Shown piece by piece: positions 12,601-27,600 of a DNA stretch of 64,000 nucleotides (its first letter is position 1; every line of letters begins with the position of its first letter). This DNA comes from Apostichopus japonicus (taxonomy: Eukaryota > Echinodermata > Holothuroidea > Aspidochirotida > Stichopodidae). Position numbers and translations under genes: made by a program. The notes beneath the pieces were generated by a model. The model ran no database searches and was not told the DNA's origin. It saw only the letters and a list, made by a program, of their open reading frames with translations. The stretch lies in assembly GCF_037975245.1 (NCBI RefSeq), contig NC_092566.1, positions 11,921,501 through 11,985,500 of the forward strand, written 5' to 3'.

Positions 12601-15600
12601 GAGGTCAGGGTTGCTGTTACTGAGATATGGACTGGTCCCTAAACTTGCACTTCTGTTGTGACTCTGACTGGATGTAGTAGATGCAGTATCATCCATGTTA
12701 CGTCCAGAGCTGTGTGAGAAAAAAATAAAATTGCTAAAATGCAAGAGCACATCTGAATGTTACAAACATCTGCTGACAGATCATTCCAAGCTTCATATGA
12801 AATGAAACATACAAACAAAACTTACTTGGAACTTCCTTTGTTAGGAAGAATGCTTATTCTGGCCATTGCTTTCTGCAACTTATTTTTATGTCCAAGGGTT
12901 CGGTAGCCGCTCTTTTTATCTCCTTTTTTATCTTTTATTTCTGGAGCTGCTTTGTGCATTGAAAGGGCTATGTCTGGTATAGTAAGCCTAGCACGTGGAT
13001 CTGTTTGTAAAAGTGCGATGTCCTGACTCGTCTGACGTCCCCAGTTCTGACTATCTTGAGAAGCAAGAATATCCCTGAAAGCTGTGAATAAAATAATACC
13101 AGCATATCAAACAGACTGTCCACACACACTAACATCAATCATTCCATCTGATCATTATTATTATTATTATTACAATTAAAATGAACATTCAGAAATGCAC
13201 ATTGAATAATTTCTTTTTAAAATTTATATTATCCAAAAATGAAATCAGGATCAAAATAACAATTGTTTCTTATCATGAAAAAAACAGGGAATTTGTTCAC
13301 CAGGTAATTTGCAAGATGTTACTTAAAAATGGGCTTGTACTTTGAGACACCTTGAATAGCTATCTTTTATGAGCAGTCTAATTCATGGAAGAGACAATAG
13401 TTTTAAAGTGGTGACAGTTTCAGAACAGCCATCATAGCTTGATTTATCTATAACTACTACTTCTCTAAATGTTGATGAATCACAAAGCAATTTAACAGCA
13501 AGTTCTAACACCATTTCCTGATCTAATGTTAAAATCCTTTTGTTTTAATAATGGAGTCTTATTCACAGGACAAAAGATGTGCTCTTGATCAATTTAGGTT
13601 TCAATAGAACATAAAAAAAGCATGAAAATCATTCACAAGTAGTATATTATCTATTAAAATATGAAGATGTGTATGAAAATATGGAATGTGCGACATTTCT
13701 TATGGGGAGATAGGTGTAGATAAATGATACTTATATTAAACTTTGCACAAATTGACAACCTCCGAACATGAGCAACATTTCAAATGTACTTGAGTGGAAC
13801 AACCAAAATGAACAAGAGAAGAGAATAAAAATAAACTGAAAACATGCCACCTTATGCAAAATAAAAATAAATAATAAACAAAAACAGGCAGAACTGCATG
13901 ATTGAGGCTATACAAATGATACTGAAATATTTCAATGTTGTCTTCACTTGTTGATACTACACAATACAACAAACAATTCATGTTCTCGCATTGAACTGCT
14001 GCAGGTGTTTATATGAAAACTAAGTTTACCATGCTAAGGCAGGACCTATTCCCCATAATGAGAGGAATTACATATAAAACCAAAATAACATTTCTCGTTT
14101 TTGTTATTTGACCACTGAATGTTTTGAGACATCTACAGTGAATGTCATCATTTGAAGATTTTCACTACAATTTTAAGGTACAAGAGGGCAATCCATGGAG
14201 TTGCAGATCTCATCTCCTACATTACTGAAGTGATTTGCTGGGCTACTTCTGAATTCATCACGTTGCTATTTTTGTTAAAAGGCTGGATATTACCTAACCA
14301 TCAATGTTGTTTCAGGAAAGGCATCAAATTTGGGCCATTTGCACCTCTGACCTGCAATGTCCTTTCAAACTAACTCTCAAAATCCGAAACGGAATATTCT
14401 AGTATTTGTTTCAGTGTAGCAGAAAATGTCTAAAAACCAATTGTTAGGATTTTTTACCTTTGACGTCATCAATGTTACATGGTCAGCATACCCACCAAGT
14501 TTGAACTTGATTAAACTACTGTGTATAAGTTCGCAACACTTTTTTTTTATCAATTTATGACAAATTTACCTTTGACCTAAACTGACCTTTGTTCTAGATC
14601 CTAAACCCAAAATCTGCACTATTTTATAGTTCGTCTCATCATTCACTACATATTGTGTGGTTTAGGGTCTGTTTCCTACATCTGCTAAAATACCAATGTG
14701 ATAGGTATATTTGACTTGACCTTCCACATCATCAATCACACAGGCACAGGTTACCATGATCAGGCACCTATCCACCAAGTTTGAGCTCACTAAAAAACAC
14801 TCACTCACACTTCCTCACATTTCTGATGTGGGGTGAAGTACAATAGCCCAATGCACTGGATGAGGCACTGGATACATTTGTTGATTGGTTTCTTTGATTA
14901 CCCAAAGGCCTATGCAATTGATGAGGAGCTTGATATGTTGATGCGTTGCTTTTATTTAACAATGGCATATGCACTGACTGGGTATGTTTGTTGATGAAAT
15001 TTAGAGAGTAAACACATATTCTAAGGAAACATGATGTTGTATCTGGTACTCCAAATGAGTTCATTCACTTCTGACGTCCTATTACATTGTATATTCACTC
15101 GGCCAATTGATCGTACCCATACAGTTTATTACCTTACCACTACATTTGTGAAAGTTTATTGGGACTAACAATAAACATTTATCTTAAATCATGTAAGATG
15201 ATTAGTCTGTCTCAGAGATTTGTATTTGTTGAATTCATATATACCAATTGAAATAGAGCAACTATGTCTATTTTATATGAACCTTATCCATGGCCGTAAT
15301 ATTCTCATAATGATTTATTAATGAAAGAATTCATACTTCATTGATGAAGGTGATTGATTTATAAAACAGATAAAGAAAATACATTTTCACATCTAACAAC
15401 TGCTTCACATACTTTAATTACATCCATTAGTACTTAGGTAATATAAAACTATGCAACAAATATAACAGACTAGGACCCTTGAACACTGACATGACCTTCC
15501 GGGAAGGGATAAAGTAATCTAAGGTTTGTCTCAATTTAAACAGCAAGGTGAGTAGCTAAAAGTTATGAGTACTACCAGCTGACAATGTCTATACTAAAGA

Positions 15601-18600
15601 TGAATTCTTTGATCTAGCCATTTGCTATTAATATCATATACTATGACTAACATTCCCAGAGCTAAATCAGATTTCATTATTCCTTGCAGAGAATCCTTCC
15701 TCTGAAACAACTTCACCCAGGGAAGTACATAATGAATGCCAAGATGCTCTCTTGACTGTGTTTATGATGGTGACTGTATGCTTTAGCATTGATCATGAAG
15801 TTGGAAATGAAGGTATATTGTCTGTGTATTGGATGGTGTTATGAGGGCAAAACAAAATAGGCTGTCACCAGGTTTTCTTGTTAATCCTTTGGAAGACTGC
15901 TTCTGGTTTGAGCCAGCAACAAAAGAAAAATACCTTCTCCTTTTATCTTGCAACAAGGTGAAACCTTAAACACAATAATGGAAGCCTTTGGTGAATCAAA
16001 AGAGGTGATCCAATTCCCATTTAGTGAAAACAAAATAGGAAACAAAACGTGTCTGTCAACCAAAAATGCCATGCATATTCCAGTGGAAGAGTGCAATGTG
16101 AGCCTGAAATCCTTTTCATTGAAGTTCCATTATGGTGACACCTGTTCAAAGATTGCTAAAATGTACTTGTAACTAGATGCCTAAAGGCTGATACCTGGAA
16201 ATGTAGGTTCATCACTGTAGGAGGTTTGAAATGTTCCCTGGTTCAAATTATACAAAGACTCCAGAGATATAACAGACATGGATGCATGCACACTGGACGT
16301 ATCCTGCCTGGATAGGATACAGTAATCTAATGGTTGCCTTAGTTTCAGTTTTAAAATAGAAAACAAACCAACTATCAAACAAACATGAAATCAAATAAGT
16401 TTGCTTATTATAGAAAAACCATGCTGATTAACTGATTTACTACAAGAAAGAAAGGGAAAAAAGGGGGGATATGATGATGGTTTTGACTGACAAACCCTTG
16501 CCTCCACAAGGATCAGGTTAAAGACTTAAACTAAGAAATTGAACCATTTTGTAGAAATTGTCCATTGCTCTTTCCTTACAAAATATGATTACTTCTTTAT
16601 CAAAAGATGAATTTTTTTGGCTATAATGAAAAAGTAGCAATGCATTTTCTTCAACTAGATTTTAGCCTATTGCAGCTATTTGCCTTTATTGGTATTTTCT
16701 TTTCTTTAAACTACAACTGAGTACAAAATACACATAGGCATCAGATGGTTAGTTAGTCTGTCAGGTGAATGCCCCCAAAATACATAAAACTCACTGTTGT
16801 TGCATCTTTTCCTTACCGAGGTTTGATAGGTGGTTATAACAGAGGGATACTTCAGCAATCATTTTTCACTTGTTGGACAATATGGAAGGTGTTAGGTTTC
16901 AAGTAAACAGTATGTATGTGACGTCATCACATAAGGCTTTAAATGTAACTTTATGCCCGGCCAAACCATATACTCACAACAAAGTTACCTCAACACACTA
17001 CATTATAATGTTTCTATATACATAAAATTAAAAGTTTTGTCCTTTGCAGTGTACGGTGTATTAATAGTTTATACCTTCTTTAAGAATAACCTCAAAAACA
17101 TTCAAAACGGAAAAAAAGTGACAATCATTCACAAGTCAAGTGTTTAAATACCTCTTGAAGTTGATTATGTTGTACTTTGAGGCATGATTTTAATTTATCA
17201 TGATAAAAAAGACTGTTTGTGTGTCATAAGTTAGGGTTTTGCAGAACAGGTATGCATTATTAACACAAGTCAATGTAATATATGTGCCTTTGTTAAGCTG
17301 GATTTATTGGTAAAATCCTGGTAGCAAGCACGATGGTATTTATATATACAAAAGTCAGTGGAAAGGTCATGTGATGATCACTTGACCTGTACAGTACATT
17401 CTAATTCTAATGAACCATTAATACAACCATTTTACTATGTGAATTAAAATAATCCCAACAAAACTAGTGTTTACTTGAAAGATTACACCTCACAGACTGT
17501 AGAACATGCAGAATAATGAAGAGAGTAACAAAACTCTACTAATTCTGGTTCAAACCTCGGTAAGGTGATGGGTGAAACCTCAATGCAAGATACAGATACT
17601 CACCAGACAAACTATGTGTGTGAATAATAACTTTTAATGCAACTGAAAGAAGCGATAAAACTAAGATGGCAGTATATTGCCATGAACCTTACGATTATGC
17701 AGATTTTAAACAGACTACCAAAACAATGGTGTTCATTCCCAACTATTTTCAGCTTCCCTATGTTACCCTTTGTTTTCATTTGCTACGTTTTCGAAAAGAA
17801 TGAACTAAAAGAATGCTTTATGTAAAAGAGAAAGTTAAAACACCTCATGACAAAACAGGAAAAAAAAGTAAAAGAACAATGTTTTGTATGCTTTCTAGAC
17901 TTCATTATCAAAAGAAAATGCAGGATAGTTCATTGTGCTTTTGCGCAGTATAGTAATGTATGAAGGAACCTTTCTGGCGTGATTTTGCCAACTGTTTCTT
18001 GTCCCGAACAGCGGAGTTTGACCTCACAAGTCCCATCCTAGCATCTGACAGTCCTTAGAAAACAAACACAAGCTAATACTTCATCTCAGTAATATCTGTC
18101 ATTAACCTGGAGGGTTTGTCTGAAATATGGCTTAGCAAAGGAACTGTATTATTCTTCAAAGTAGTTAACCTCAAATTAACATCACATTGTCTGTACCTAA
18201 ACCCTTTCCTGACACCTGTTCATACAGACAAATCTTCAACCAATTATAAATTAAAAATGCCCTGGGAATAACATGGAATGCTCTTCACATAAGTTAATGT
18301 AATCAACTGAAGCAGAATGAATGATATTAGTAAACATTTATTAGAATGTATTAATTAGGAATTTTGAAAGAACTTTAAAAGAAAAAGAAAATTTTTCTCT
18401 CAGTGCATTTGGATGACAACATTTGTTTGCATTGTCTTCATCATTACAATATTGTACTAACCAAAACTTATTAATTTGGCATAAAAATACATTTGATGGG
18501 CCAAATTAGTCAATTGTTCTGAATTGATGTTTTTTTTTTAATTTTAAAAAAGTGATGAAAGTCAATAAAACTAGCACATCAAAATCTTTAAAGGTAATAA

Positions 18601-21600
18601 TATATTGTTGAGTCAGCATTTAAGACAAGATTCCATAAATATTTCAAATTTTCAATTTTTAAAGGGGGAATAGAATATTTTACTATTTAGCATACTTACC
18701 CAGAGTATTATATTTGACTGTTATACTAAGATGGGTTGTTCCTTTTAAGATCTCTAATGCCTTCACTTTGGTCATATGCTCAAAGTTATGGCCATTTACA
18801 TCTAAAATCTGAAATTGAAAAAAAGGGTTTATATTCCAAAGTGAGATCATCATGTGTTGGCTTTTATAATTTGAGAAAAATACATAAGTTAGCATAGTAA
18901 CTGTAATACTTTTGATACAGGGTGGCATTTACAATATATTTTTCACACAAGCTATGACAACTATTTCTTATCACATAAACCTTGTGTGAAAATGTTTCTT
19001 ATGAAACAATTTTACTTCCTGCATCCTCTAGAGTTGCTTCCAATTAACAAAGCAATGTATATCCAACATAACGAAACTCAAATTGCCAAAATACTGATGA
19101 CTGAATCATAATCGGTGAGAGCAGCAACACTGCTGAATTTCAATACTTTGAAACAGTACATTGATGTTGCATTATTAACATTGATGTTGCATGTGTTAAC
19201 AGTACATTGATGTTGAATGAATTAACAGTACATTGATGTTGCATGTGTTAACAGTACATTATTGTTGTATGTATTAAGGCAACATAGCAACACATGCACA
19301 TTGTAACTTTTGTGTCTAGAAGTTATTGTTACATACATGCCATCTTTCATATGTAGCGATATATATCGATTTAGCATAGTCCACTTGATTCTCTAAGGCC
19401 CACTATATCCTCACCATAAAATAATTCACAATTCATGATATAATGCATTTACAAACTCTGTAGATAACAATAAGCCTGCTCACCATGCTTAATGATTTAA
19501 CTGTTCTATGGTATTACTCCATGGACAATTATTTTGTGTAATGTTAAGGACTAAAATTTCAACAACTGACCAGTTGCAATCTTAAATTAACACTGATACC
19601 ATCATCAGTTGTATTGAGAGGAATATACTGTAAATGAGTATCAATATGCTGTGGTGAGGAGAAGCCCTTAAGTGACACACACAACCAGCATTTTAGAGCA
19701 ACATTTCAAATATTCTGCAAACTTTGACCTTCCTGGCTGATATCCACTGTAAAAAAAAAGTATCCAAATGGCTACTTTTAAGTAAACATTATGCATTGCA
19801 TATCACAACACACTTTCATAAAATATTATGAATCCATTCAAACGCAGTATAAACAATATCAATGGCAAAACCACATCCCTGTGTGGCGTGACCTAATCTC
19901 AATCCGTATTTCATATATTGAGATAAAAACTGGCAATAAATATATTTACAACATCTCCTTTAAAAATTAATTAACCTTGGAAACCTGAACAGTTTATTCG
20001 GCAACTTCACTCTGGATAGATAAATCTATTTACATTTGCCAGAAATTAACAGTATAAACTAGACTAATGAAATACGCATCAAAGAGGATGCGGTAATTAT
20101 TAACTGTTATATTACCATACCATGAAGAGCATCAGTTTGTAAGTATCTTTTTGCCAAACAAGGAATTTATCATTTGTAACAGAAAGTTATCTTCATTAGG
20201 GTGTGGACTTTAAAGAATAGGGTACCCACTCACCTGGTCACCTTTACGTAATCCAACCTTCTGTGCTTTGGAACCCTTTTCAACTTTACTGATAAAAATG
20301 CTCATCCGTTTCTCCCATCCTCCAACGATGGAGCAAGAAAGTGGAGAGTCCCTATCTGATCGTGCCTGCAGTACATGGATAAAAAGCAATAAGAAGCTTT
20401 GTGATCTAGTATTATTAACAGAAATCATGTAAACCATGCCTAGTGGATAAAGGCGATGGCAGTTGAAGCAATGAAAATTGAAAAGATTTCAACCTTGAGT
20501 AAAAATGTTGATTTGTAAGCCACCAGATGTGAAAGTTGTAATCCATAAGCCCTTGCGGGTTTCTCCCACATTCGTAGTCACTTAAGTGTTGTAAAAATAA
20601 CTGACTGATTATTGTTATTTAGTCAACAGGGAATGGTTCATGCAAGTACATTGGCAAGAAGGACCAGGTCATTATCTAACAAAGGAGAAACTTATATGTA
20701 AATTAACACCGGGACCCTAACTGGGAAATTATAAACAAACTGGAAAAGAGCAAAGTTTACTGTTAGTGTAACTTTAGATGAGAGATGCATTAAAGCAAGG
20801 CAAAACTGCCTCAGAATTTGAACCTGTAATGACTTTAGGCTACAAATAACTTTTGTAAACAATTCCATGAAGTAACCACAGTGGTTAAATTGCAAAATAA
20901 TTGCCCAAGAGATCTCACAGCAGAAGTCACAACAAAAAACACACTTTGCAGCCAAGCATTACAACATCTGGATAGGTAAATGTACGTCTCAAGACAAACT
21001 ATGCCATAAGTGAAGCTTGATATCTAGACCTCTAGCATTGCTAGACTGGATTATTAATTACACCAACTGCTCCAAGGTATGACATGGCTTGGATTGCATG
21101 TGACAAACAATTCTTGGCAACTTGTCAATATTGCAATAACGTTGGCATGAATCCGCAAATTTTACCCATTCTATGTAAATTTCAAAGCTACCACAAAGTG
21201 CATGACCATAAATTTGAGCTTGAAAAAAGTCCCTAAATCCACCAGCAATTTGCTTTCATGGTGTGTGAATGTGATATAAAATGTATAAACAGTTGAACAA
21301 TCAAATATACTATGAAAGGGATTAATTCCTTCATTTTTAAAATGCTGTTAAAACCACAATGTACTAATCAGTCAAAACACAAAACCTTTATCAGTATGAA
21401 ACAAGCACAAGGGTTAAAGATGAGGATGGCTTGTTTCTTATTTAAGACAAACATATTACAATATTTACAAAGTCATAGTAAACTTTTGCTACTAATAAGT
21501 GAATAATTATGCACTCACCAGAATCATTGTTCTTGGTTTAGCTTTTGCTGCTCCTGCTATGTGAAGCAATCTAAGCTGTGGACCCATTTCCTAAGGGAAG

Positions 21601-24600
21601 AAAAAAACTTGATGAAGAAATGCAAAAGAGATCAAGACTACCACATTACACATATCTCTTAACCTCCTAGTATTTACCATTAAGACCAAAAGCCAATCTG
21701 ATCAAGATTTCAATATAATGTAACCTTAATTCAACTGTTACTTGAATGACTTTATACATGCTGCTGTAACCATAAGTCTACTCCACCCCTTCCCTAACAC
21801 CTCCCATTTATACAAACCAGAACACACATATCTGAGACCCACTTTATTCATCCTTTTCTTACATCAGCTTTACCAAGGAGGAATATGACTCACCTCTCTC
21901 TCAAGGTTATCCTCAAACTCTTCCAGAAATTCAATCATGTCGGCATTGTTCTCAAAATCGTTGTAGTAGTTGTTCACCCACAGTAAGACTGACCTTGTGA
22001 CCTAGGGTGACAAATATCAAATCATTAATGCGTTAAGCTGCAACCTGATCAAAGTTAATAAATATTGCAATGTATCACAACAGTTTATGGAATCCTGGTA
22101 TGGCAGAGCTAACCAACATTGAAGTCTAAATGGTGTAAGACAACATTCAATCTTACTTGGTTTTCCTGCTTCATTAGGCAATATAATGAATGAATTTCCC
22201 AGTGATGATTTGCTGAACTTCTTAATTGCAGCTTCAACCATTGATTTTGGCATGTTGTTGACTTGTTGCACATTAATATCATCAAAATGCTCCACAGAAA
22301 TTCAAAGTTTAGCCAAGTTAAGACTCTTGGGGTTTAAGGCTTACACAATTCTCACATGATGACCTCAGCTGGCCTTTGATTACCACTAAGACAATAGGGA
22401 CATTATACTCACTATGGAAAAGATGAACACAAAGTAAAACATTTGCTAACATTCCTTTTCATGAGACGCCATGTTCACAAGGATTTTAGGTGCTGAACAC
22501 CTTTGACATTAAGTGACCTTTCACCTCCACCATAATGCCCATGCACTCACCATGATCAAGCCACATGCCAAGTATGACATTTGCCAATAGCCCTCTTCTT
22601 AAGAGGGTTCTTGCACTCACTATGTGGATCTACTTTCTAAATATGTTCTTAACCTTAGCTTAGTTTGAAGTTATGTTTGTAAGGTATTCAGACTGTCACC
22701 TTTGATGACTTTTTACTGCCACACAAAACAAAAGAGGGTTCTTTTTAAAAAAAGATTATCAACACATTGAGTATGAAGCTTATAGCACTACTGGACTGTA
22801 TTGCCAGACATTTAAACCACTATCTCCCTGTTCAATTGACAACTTAACTGCTATAAGAATTGTGTTTATTATTTGCTTTTTCCAGTGAGTACTCTCAGGA
22901 ATGACTTACAACCAGAAAGCTTATTGGCATAGCGATTCATAATTTTTATGAGACTAAACAAACAGTAACAATGCACAAAAGATTTTCAAATGTTAACCAC
23001 TGTTAACTTACTGGAGTGAGGGTATTAAAGCTAACACCCTTGCTCCAGTAGGCATGAATGTAAAAGATTTAACATCTTAGGAAAGAGTAACCTAGATTCT
23101 GCTAGCTCAGGATTTTACTGCATGGTACTTTCTTTACATATTAACATGTGACCAAGGAAGGTTCATTCTTGCAAACTGTTGTGGTACATGCCATTAAATT
23201 TTACACTTTTATCAATTTATACCTTCTTGTTTGCTTCAAAGATTTGACATAATCTGACTGTTCTTCTGTTTAAGTATTAAATTCTTTTAGATTGTATTTC
23301 AACATACTGTGTGCCTTGTGCCTGCTCTTCTTGTTTCTTATATATATCATTGTACCCACATCCTATGATCACTAACATGGTTTCCCAACAGACAGCAGTT
23401 GGCCGTCCTTTCTTACCTTGTCTCTCTTGGTCTCATCTTCAAACCACTTTAGCAGACTATCACATATTTTCTGTGGACTAGACATATATGCTCTATATGT
23501 CATCAGGAAGTCTTCGACATAGGTTGGATCTACAAGATGTTGGTCAGCCATTAGATGACCAATCATCTTTTCTGGAATGCCCTGAGTACCAACAAAACAT
23601 AAATCTTAGAGCAGAGAAAACAAAAGTTTAAAACTAAACATTAATTATACTTTCTTTGAAAAATTATGGCATGATTTACCTTTACTAACATAAGTATGTA
23701 ACAACTTGCACAAATAAGCAAACCACAAATGATTCATCAACAGCTTATGTTTGGTAAGAGAGCATCAGCTGAGCAGAGATAGGCAAATGAGGTACGGTGT
23801 TAATACGCAAACGGGATAGGATTCCTAAACTGGCATGTTTTGCATGAATGAACATACATGCAGCTAAGGGATATCTGTAATTCATTGTAGATTGCGGTAC
23901 TGATTATTTCTACCTTAATAACAATGTAGCCTTGTCGTCTATCATCTACTACTCTGGGTTCCATCACCATGACTGTTTGCCCATCTTCCTTTATCTCTTG
24001 TTTGTTCTCCTCTCCTAAAATAAAATTAAAGAAACATATCAGAAATTTAATTCAAAAGACCCAAACAACAAACAATAATGGTGAACGAAAGATATGGTGT
24101 GATACACTTAAAGGTTTCCCGCAATCATCACAGTTTGGGTTAGCACAAATTTCCTGCCATTGTAAAAAATACATTATAAAGGCTGCTTTTATGGAATCAT
24201 AAAGTACTGCATAATTTAACAGCTGATCATCAGGGGATATACAAAATACTTTTAATAGTTATGCGTAGGCTTACCAGGTGAAATGAATGCATTGTGAGCC
24301 AGCATAAAATCAGATAAGCCGGCTTATTCCCATTCTCGATTACATTTATAGCGTGAGATTGAGTGTAAAGCCCAGGCTGCAAAGGTGGTGCCACGGCGAC
24401 CGTACAGCGTCTAGTCTACACGCCATAACTTCTTTGACGCAATTACTAGCAAAATACGCTGATTTACGAACACAAAGTCGGCACAACTGCTAGAATAATA
24501 CTATTATTTTAGGTTTTCCATTTTATTTGCTTTAAGTTTGGAAACTATGAACGATTTTTTTTACTTGAAGGATTTTTTTACGTAACCCCGCGACAAGTTG

Positions 24601-27600
24601 TTCCACCCAAAATATTGCTTTTCAGAGAAAAACAATGATTTCCCTGCGCAGTGCATTGACTTTTTAAATGCTGGTAAACGTCGGCTGTATCAAGAAAGTC
24701 CTGGTAGAAAATATTACAAATAAGTGTGCGCTACTTGGATGATGTATGCACGTGCCAAAAAGACTCACTGCCTAGCTGTCGATAGCTGCTCGTTTTCTCT
24801 GATGGAATCATCTATTACAATTGTGTAACTATATTCTCTGCAAGATCGTGGATTTGCAGCTATGTTTAAGCTCTGTCACGGTCTGTGCTATGAAACGTGT
24901 TGAACATTTTTGCCGAACACGTCGTCATACAATTTACAGTAATAACCTAATCCAATCCCCATACTTCAGTCATTAAACTGGTATTTCAACTAACTTTTTG
25001 CAACAGTTAAGTTTTAATTACAGTCATGGACAGAAATCTGATGCTATCCTGATCACATTGAATACGCCCTTAAAACTATGCCGTTATTATAAACAGAAGA
25101 ACAGTGTCTATAAAGTGATACTGAGAATATGTTTAGTACAAAATAGCAAAATATTTCCCTCGAACCTGGTTCGGACGTTTCCCACGGTTTTCCAATGATG
25201 CCACTATGCCTGGAGTTAACTTGTTGAAACACGAGTTCAAATTACAGGGCTTATCTGCGGTTTTAATTTTAGCTCTACCTATGCATACTTGAAGCAAGCC
25301 CGCGTTCGTGGGAACGGCCTATTAAGGTGAATCTTTACACTAAGTATTAGTTTCATCTTAGCTTTACATTTGATCCTATCATTCATTACAGATTTATAGC
25401 TCTGGTGACCTCATATGTCCCTTCCTGTCTATAATCATAAACAATAGATCTCTTGTACTCTTGATTGTTCAACCATATGCTGAGTATGAAGTTCATCCAA
25501 GGTTTGCCATCAGGAATCATTATGTTCATATAATAATGAAAAATAAAATCAACTACAAACTTTCATAAGTGCTTAAATTGAACATAATTTTAAGAAGCAG
25601 TGTGTGTGCAACAAATAAATACAAAGAAATGTATTCCAATGTTTTACTTCCTGATGAATTTTCGTATGGCGAGAGAATGTCCAAAGTTACTTCAAATATC
25701 ATCAGGCTTAAAAGGTTTACAGATGTTGACCTCAGCTGACCTTTGGGCTCCAGAAATAACAATAGTGTTATTGTATGCACTACAGTGAATCTCTTCACCA
25801 AGTTTGAACTATGAAGTTCCTTAAGTTTAATATTTGAGTAATCATGTTTACAATGTTCTCTGATTTTGTTCTCTATTGACCTACGATGACCTCTTCATAA
25901 CATTTTAACTTTTTACTTACTATGATGTAGCCACATGCTTAGTAATCGTGTTTTAAAGTATTTCTTTGACCTCCGCTGACCTCAAACAACCTTTGACCAC
26001 CAAACAATAGGGTTCTTGTACACACTAGGGTGGATCTGCATACTAAATATCAAATTCAGTCATCTGTTCTTTTTCAGTTATCATGTTTACAAGCTGGCAT
26101 CACAACCCTTACGTGACTGCAGAGGGGGAGGCAGAGGGGGATGGGGATAATGAACTCCAGGTGGAAAAAAGACAATTAGAAGCTAGTAGCATTGAATACC
26201 AATGACATGCATTTGTATTTCTTTTAAAATATGAAAAAAAAACTTGTCACTCAGTAAAATCTTGCATAGAACATCTTCTTGGGTACACTATTAGTTTGAG
26301 TTGACATAACACAACACCTACTCACTTCAGATTTCGTTGGTAGTTATACTACACACCGAATGAAGAAACCTTCACTGAAGCATACACTGTATGGTACCTT
26401 TAATTTACCTTGTGTTAGGATTCGACAGTAGTGTTCCTGTGCAATACACACAAACTGACAATCATCTACTGTAGTCTTCATGACACCCTCATGGAATTGT
26501 TTCTCCATAGATGCTCGGACTCCAAAACTGCATCACGAAAATAAGGAAAACGTTCATTATAAAGTCATGAACAGAAATTCTACACAGGTAATTGTGCAGG
26601 ATTATTGTTTAAGTATTTTTCTTCATAATCATGATAATTCTCCTTGACTACATAAGTCATTGAATGTATGATATTTTGTTGAAAGACGTTCATACATTTG
26701 GGAATTGCAGAAACAGCTGTGTGAGAAACCACCTGCTGGCATGCATCCTACAAACATGTCTGCCTATGATATTATCTTCAACTCAAAGTTGCTTTTAGGA
26801 AACTGCCTACAATGCCAACAAGTTCAAGCTTGCATGACTGTATAATCTAGAATTGAGCATGACAGTTGCTGATATGCCAAGTGTAGTTCCTTGGTATTAT
26901 TACGTCATTACTTTCTGTGGCAAAGAGAGGCTTACATGCATTATGCTACAAAAGAATGAAGCAGACATGTAGATAAAATAATGAATGTGATAACATGATC
27001 AAATACTGAACACTGACAGAGTGATTAAAAAGATAAAATCATTTATAGGTACTTGCAAGATGTTTCATAGCAACATTATGAATTGATATGGATTACTGTA
27101 CAATTTGATGGCTCTCAAACTTGTTTATCAGCTATAAGGAAATAACTTTTTAAAGACTTTCTGCTACTCTCTTGTTTTCAAAATAGAATTCCACTAAATA
27201 ATGTAGAAAGTTCTCCACCGGTCCTACAACACAAGAGCACAATGCAGACAACTGCAAAAGCTATCTTGATGCATCCATTCTATTTGTTGATACTTTCAAT
27301 GTACTGGTAAGGGAATCAGTTCTTAAAGCCCATTGGTAACTTCACTTTCTTTTAAGACTGTGCAGTTCCAGTAAATGGAGGTAGCACATTACTGAGTTTA
27401 CTGTAGTGCTGAAGCCTCTTTTCCCGGTTTACAACAGTGTAACATATCAGATACTAATTTGCATTCTGAACTCACAAGAAGATTGCATATCACATCCTAA
27501 CTCTCAAGACACTTGATTGATAAACAAGACAGAAGCATTGCATTACCTGTCACCAAGATGAAGTTGCTCAATGCTACCATCTGCTTTGGTGATTTCCACA

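Larger units (their letters stand above)
24015..26408. other. RAPGEF2: RAPGEF2 intron, 2.4 kb
   Basis: Two distinct parts: a CpG-enriched, higher-complexity stretch at about 24285-25320 and a family-A repeat cluster at about 25380-26110. A G-rich patch lies near 26120-26150. Confidence 0.7.

Noticed and set aside
15948-16172. Plus-strand open frame of 74 codons with plausible composition
   Set aside because: No family resemblance, no splice context found, and an equally long frame exists on the other strand.
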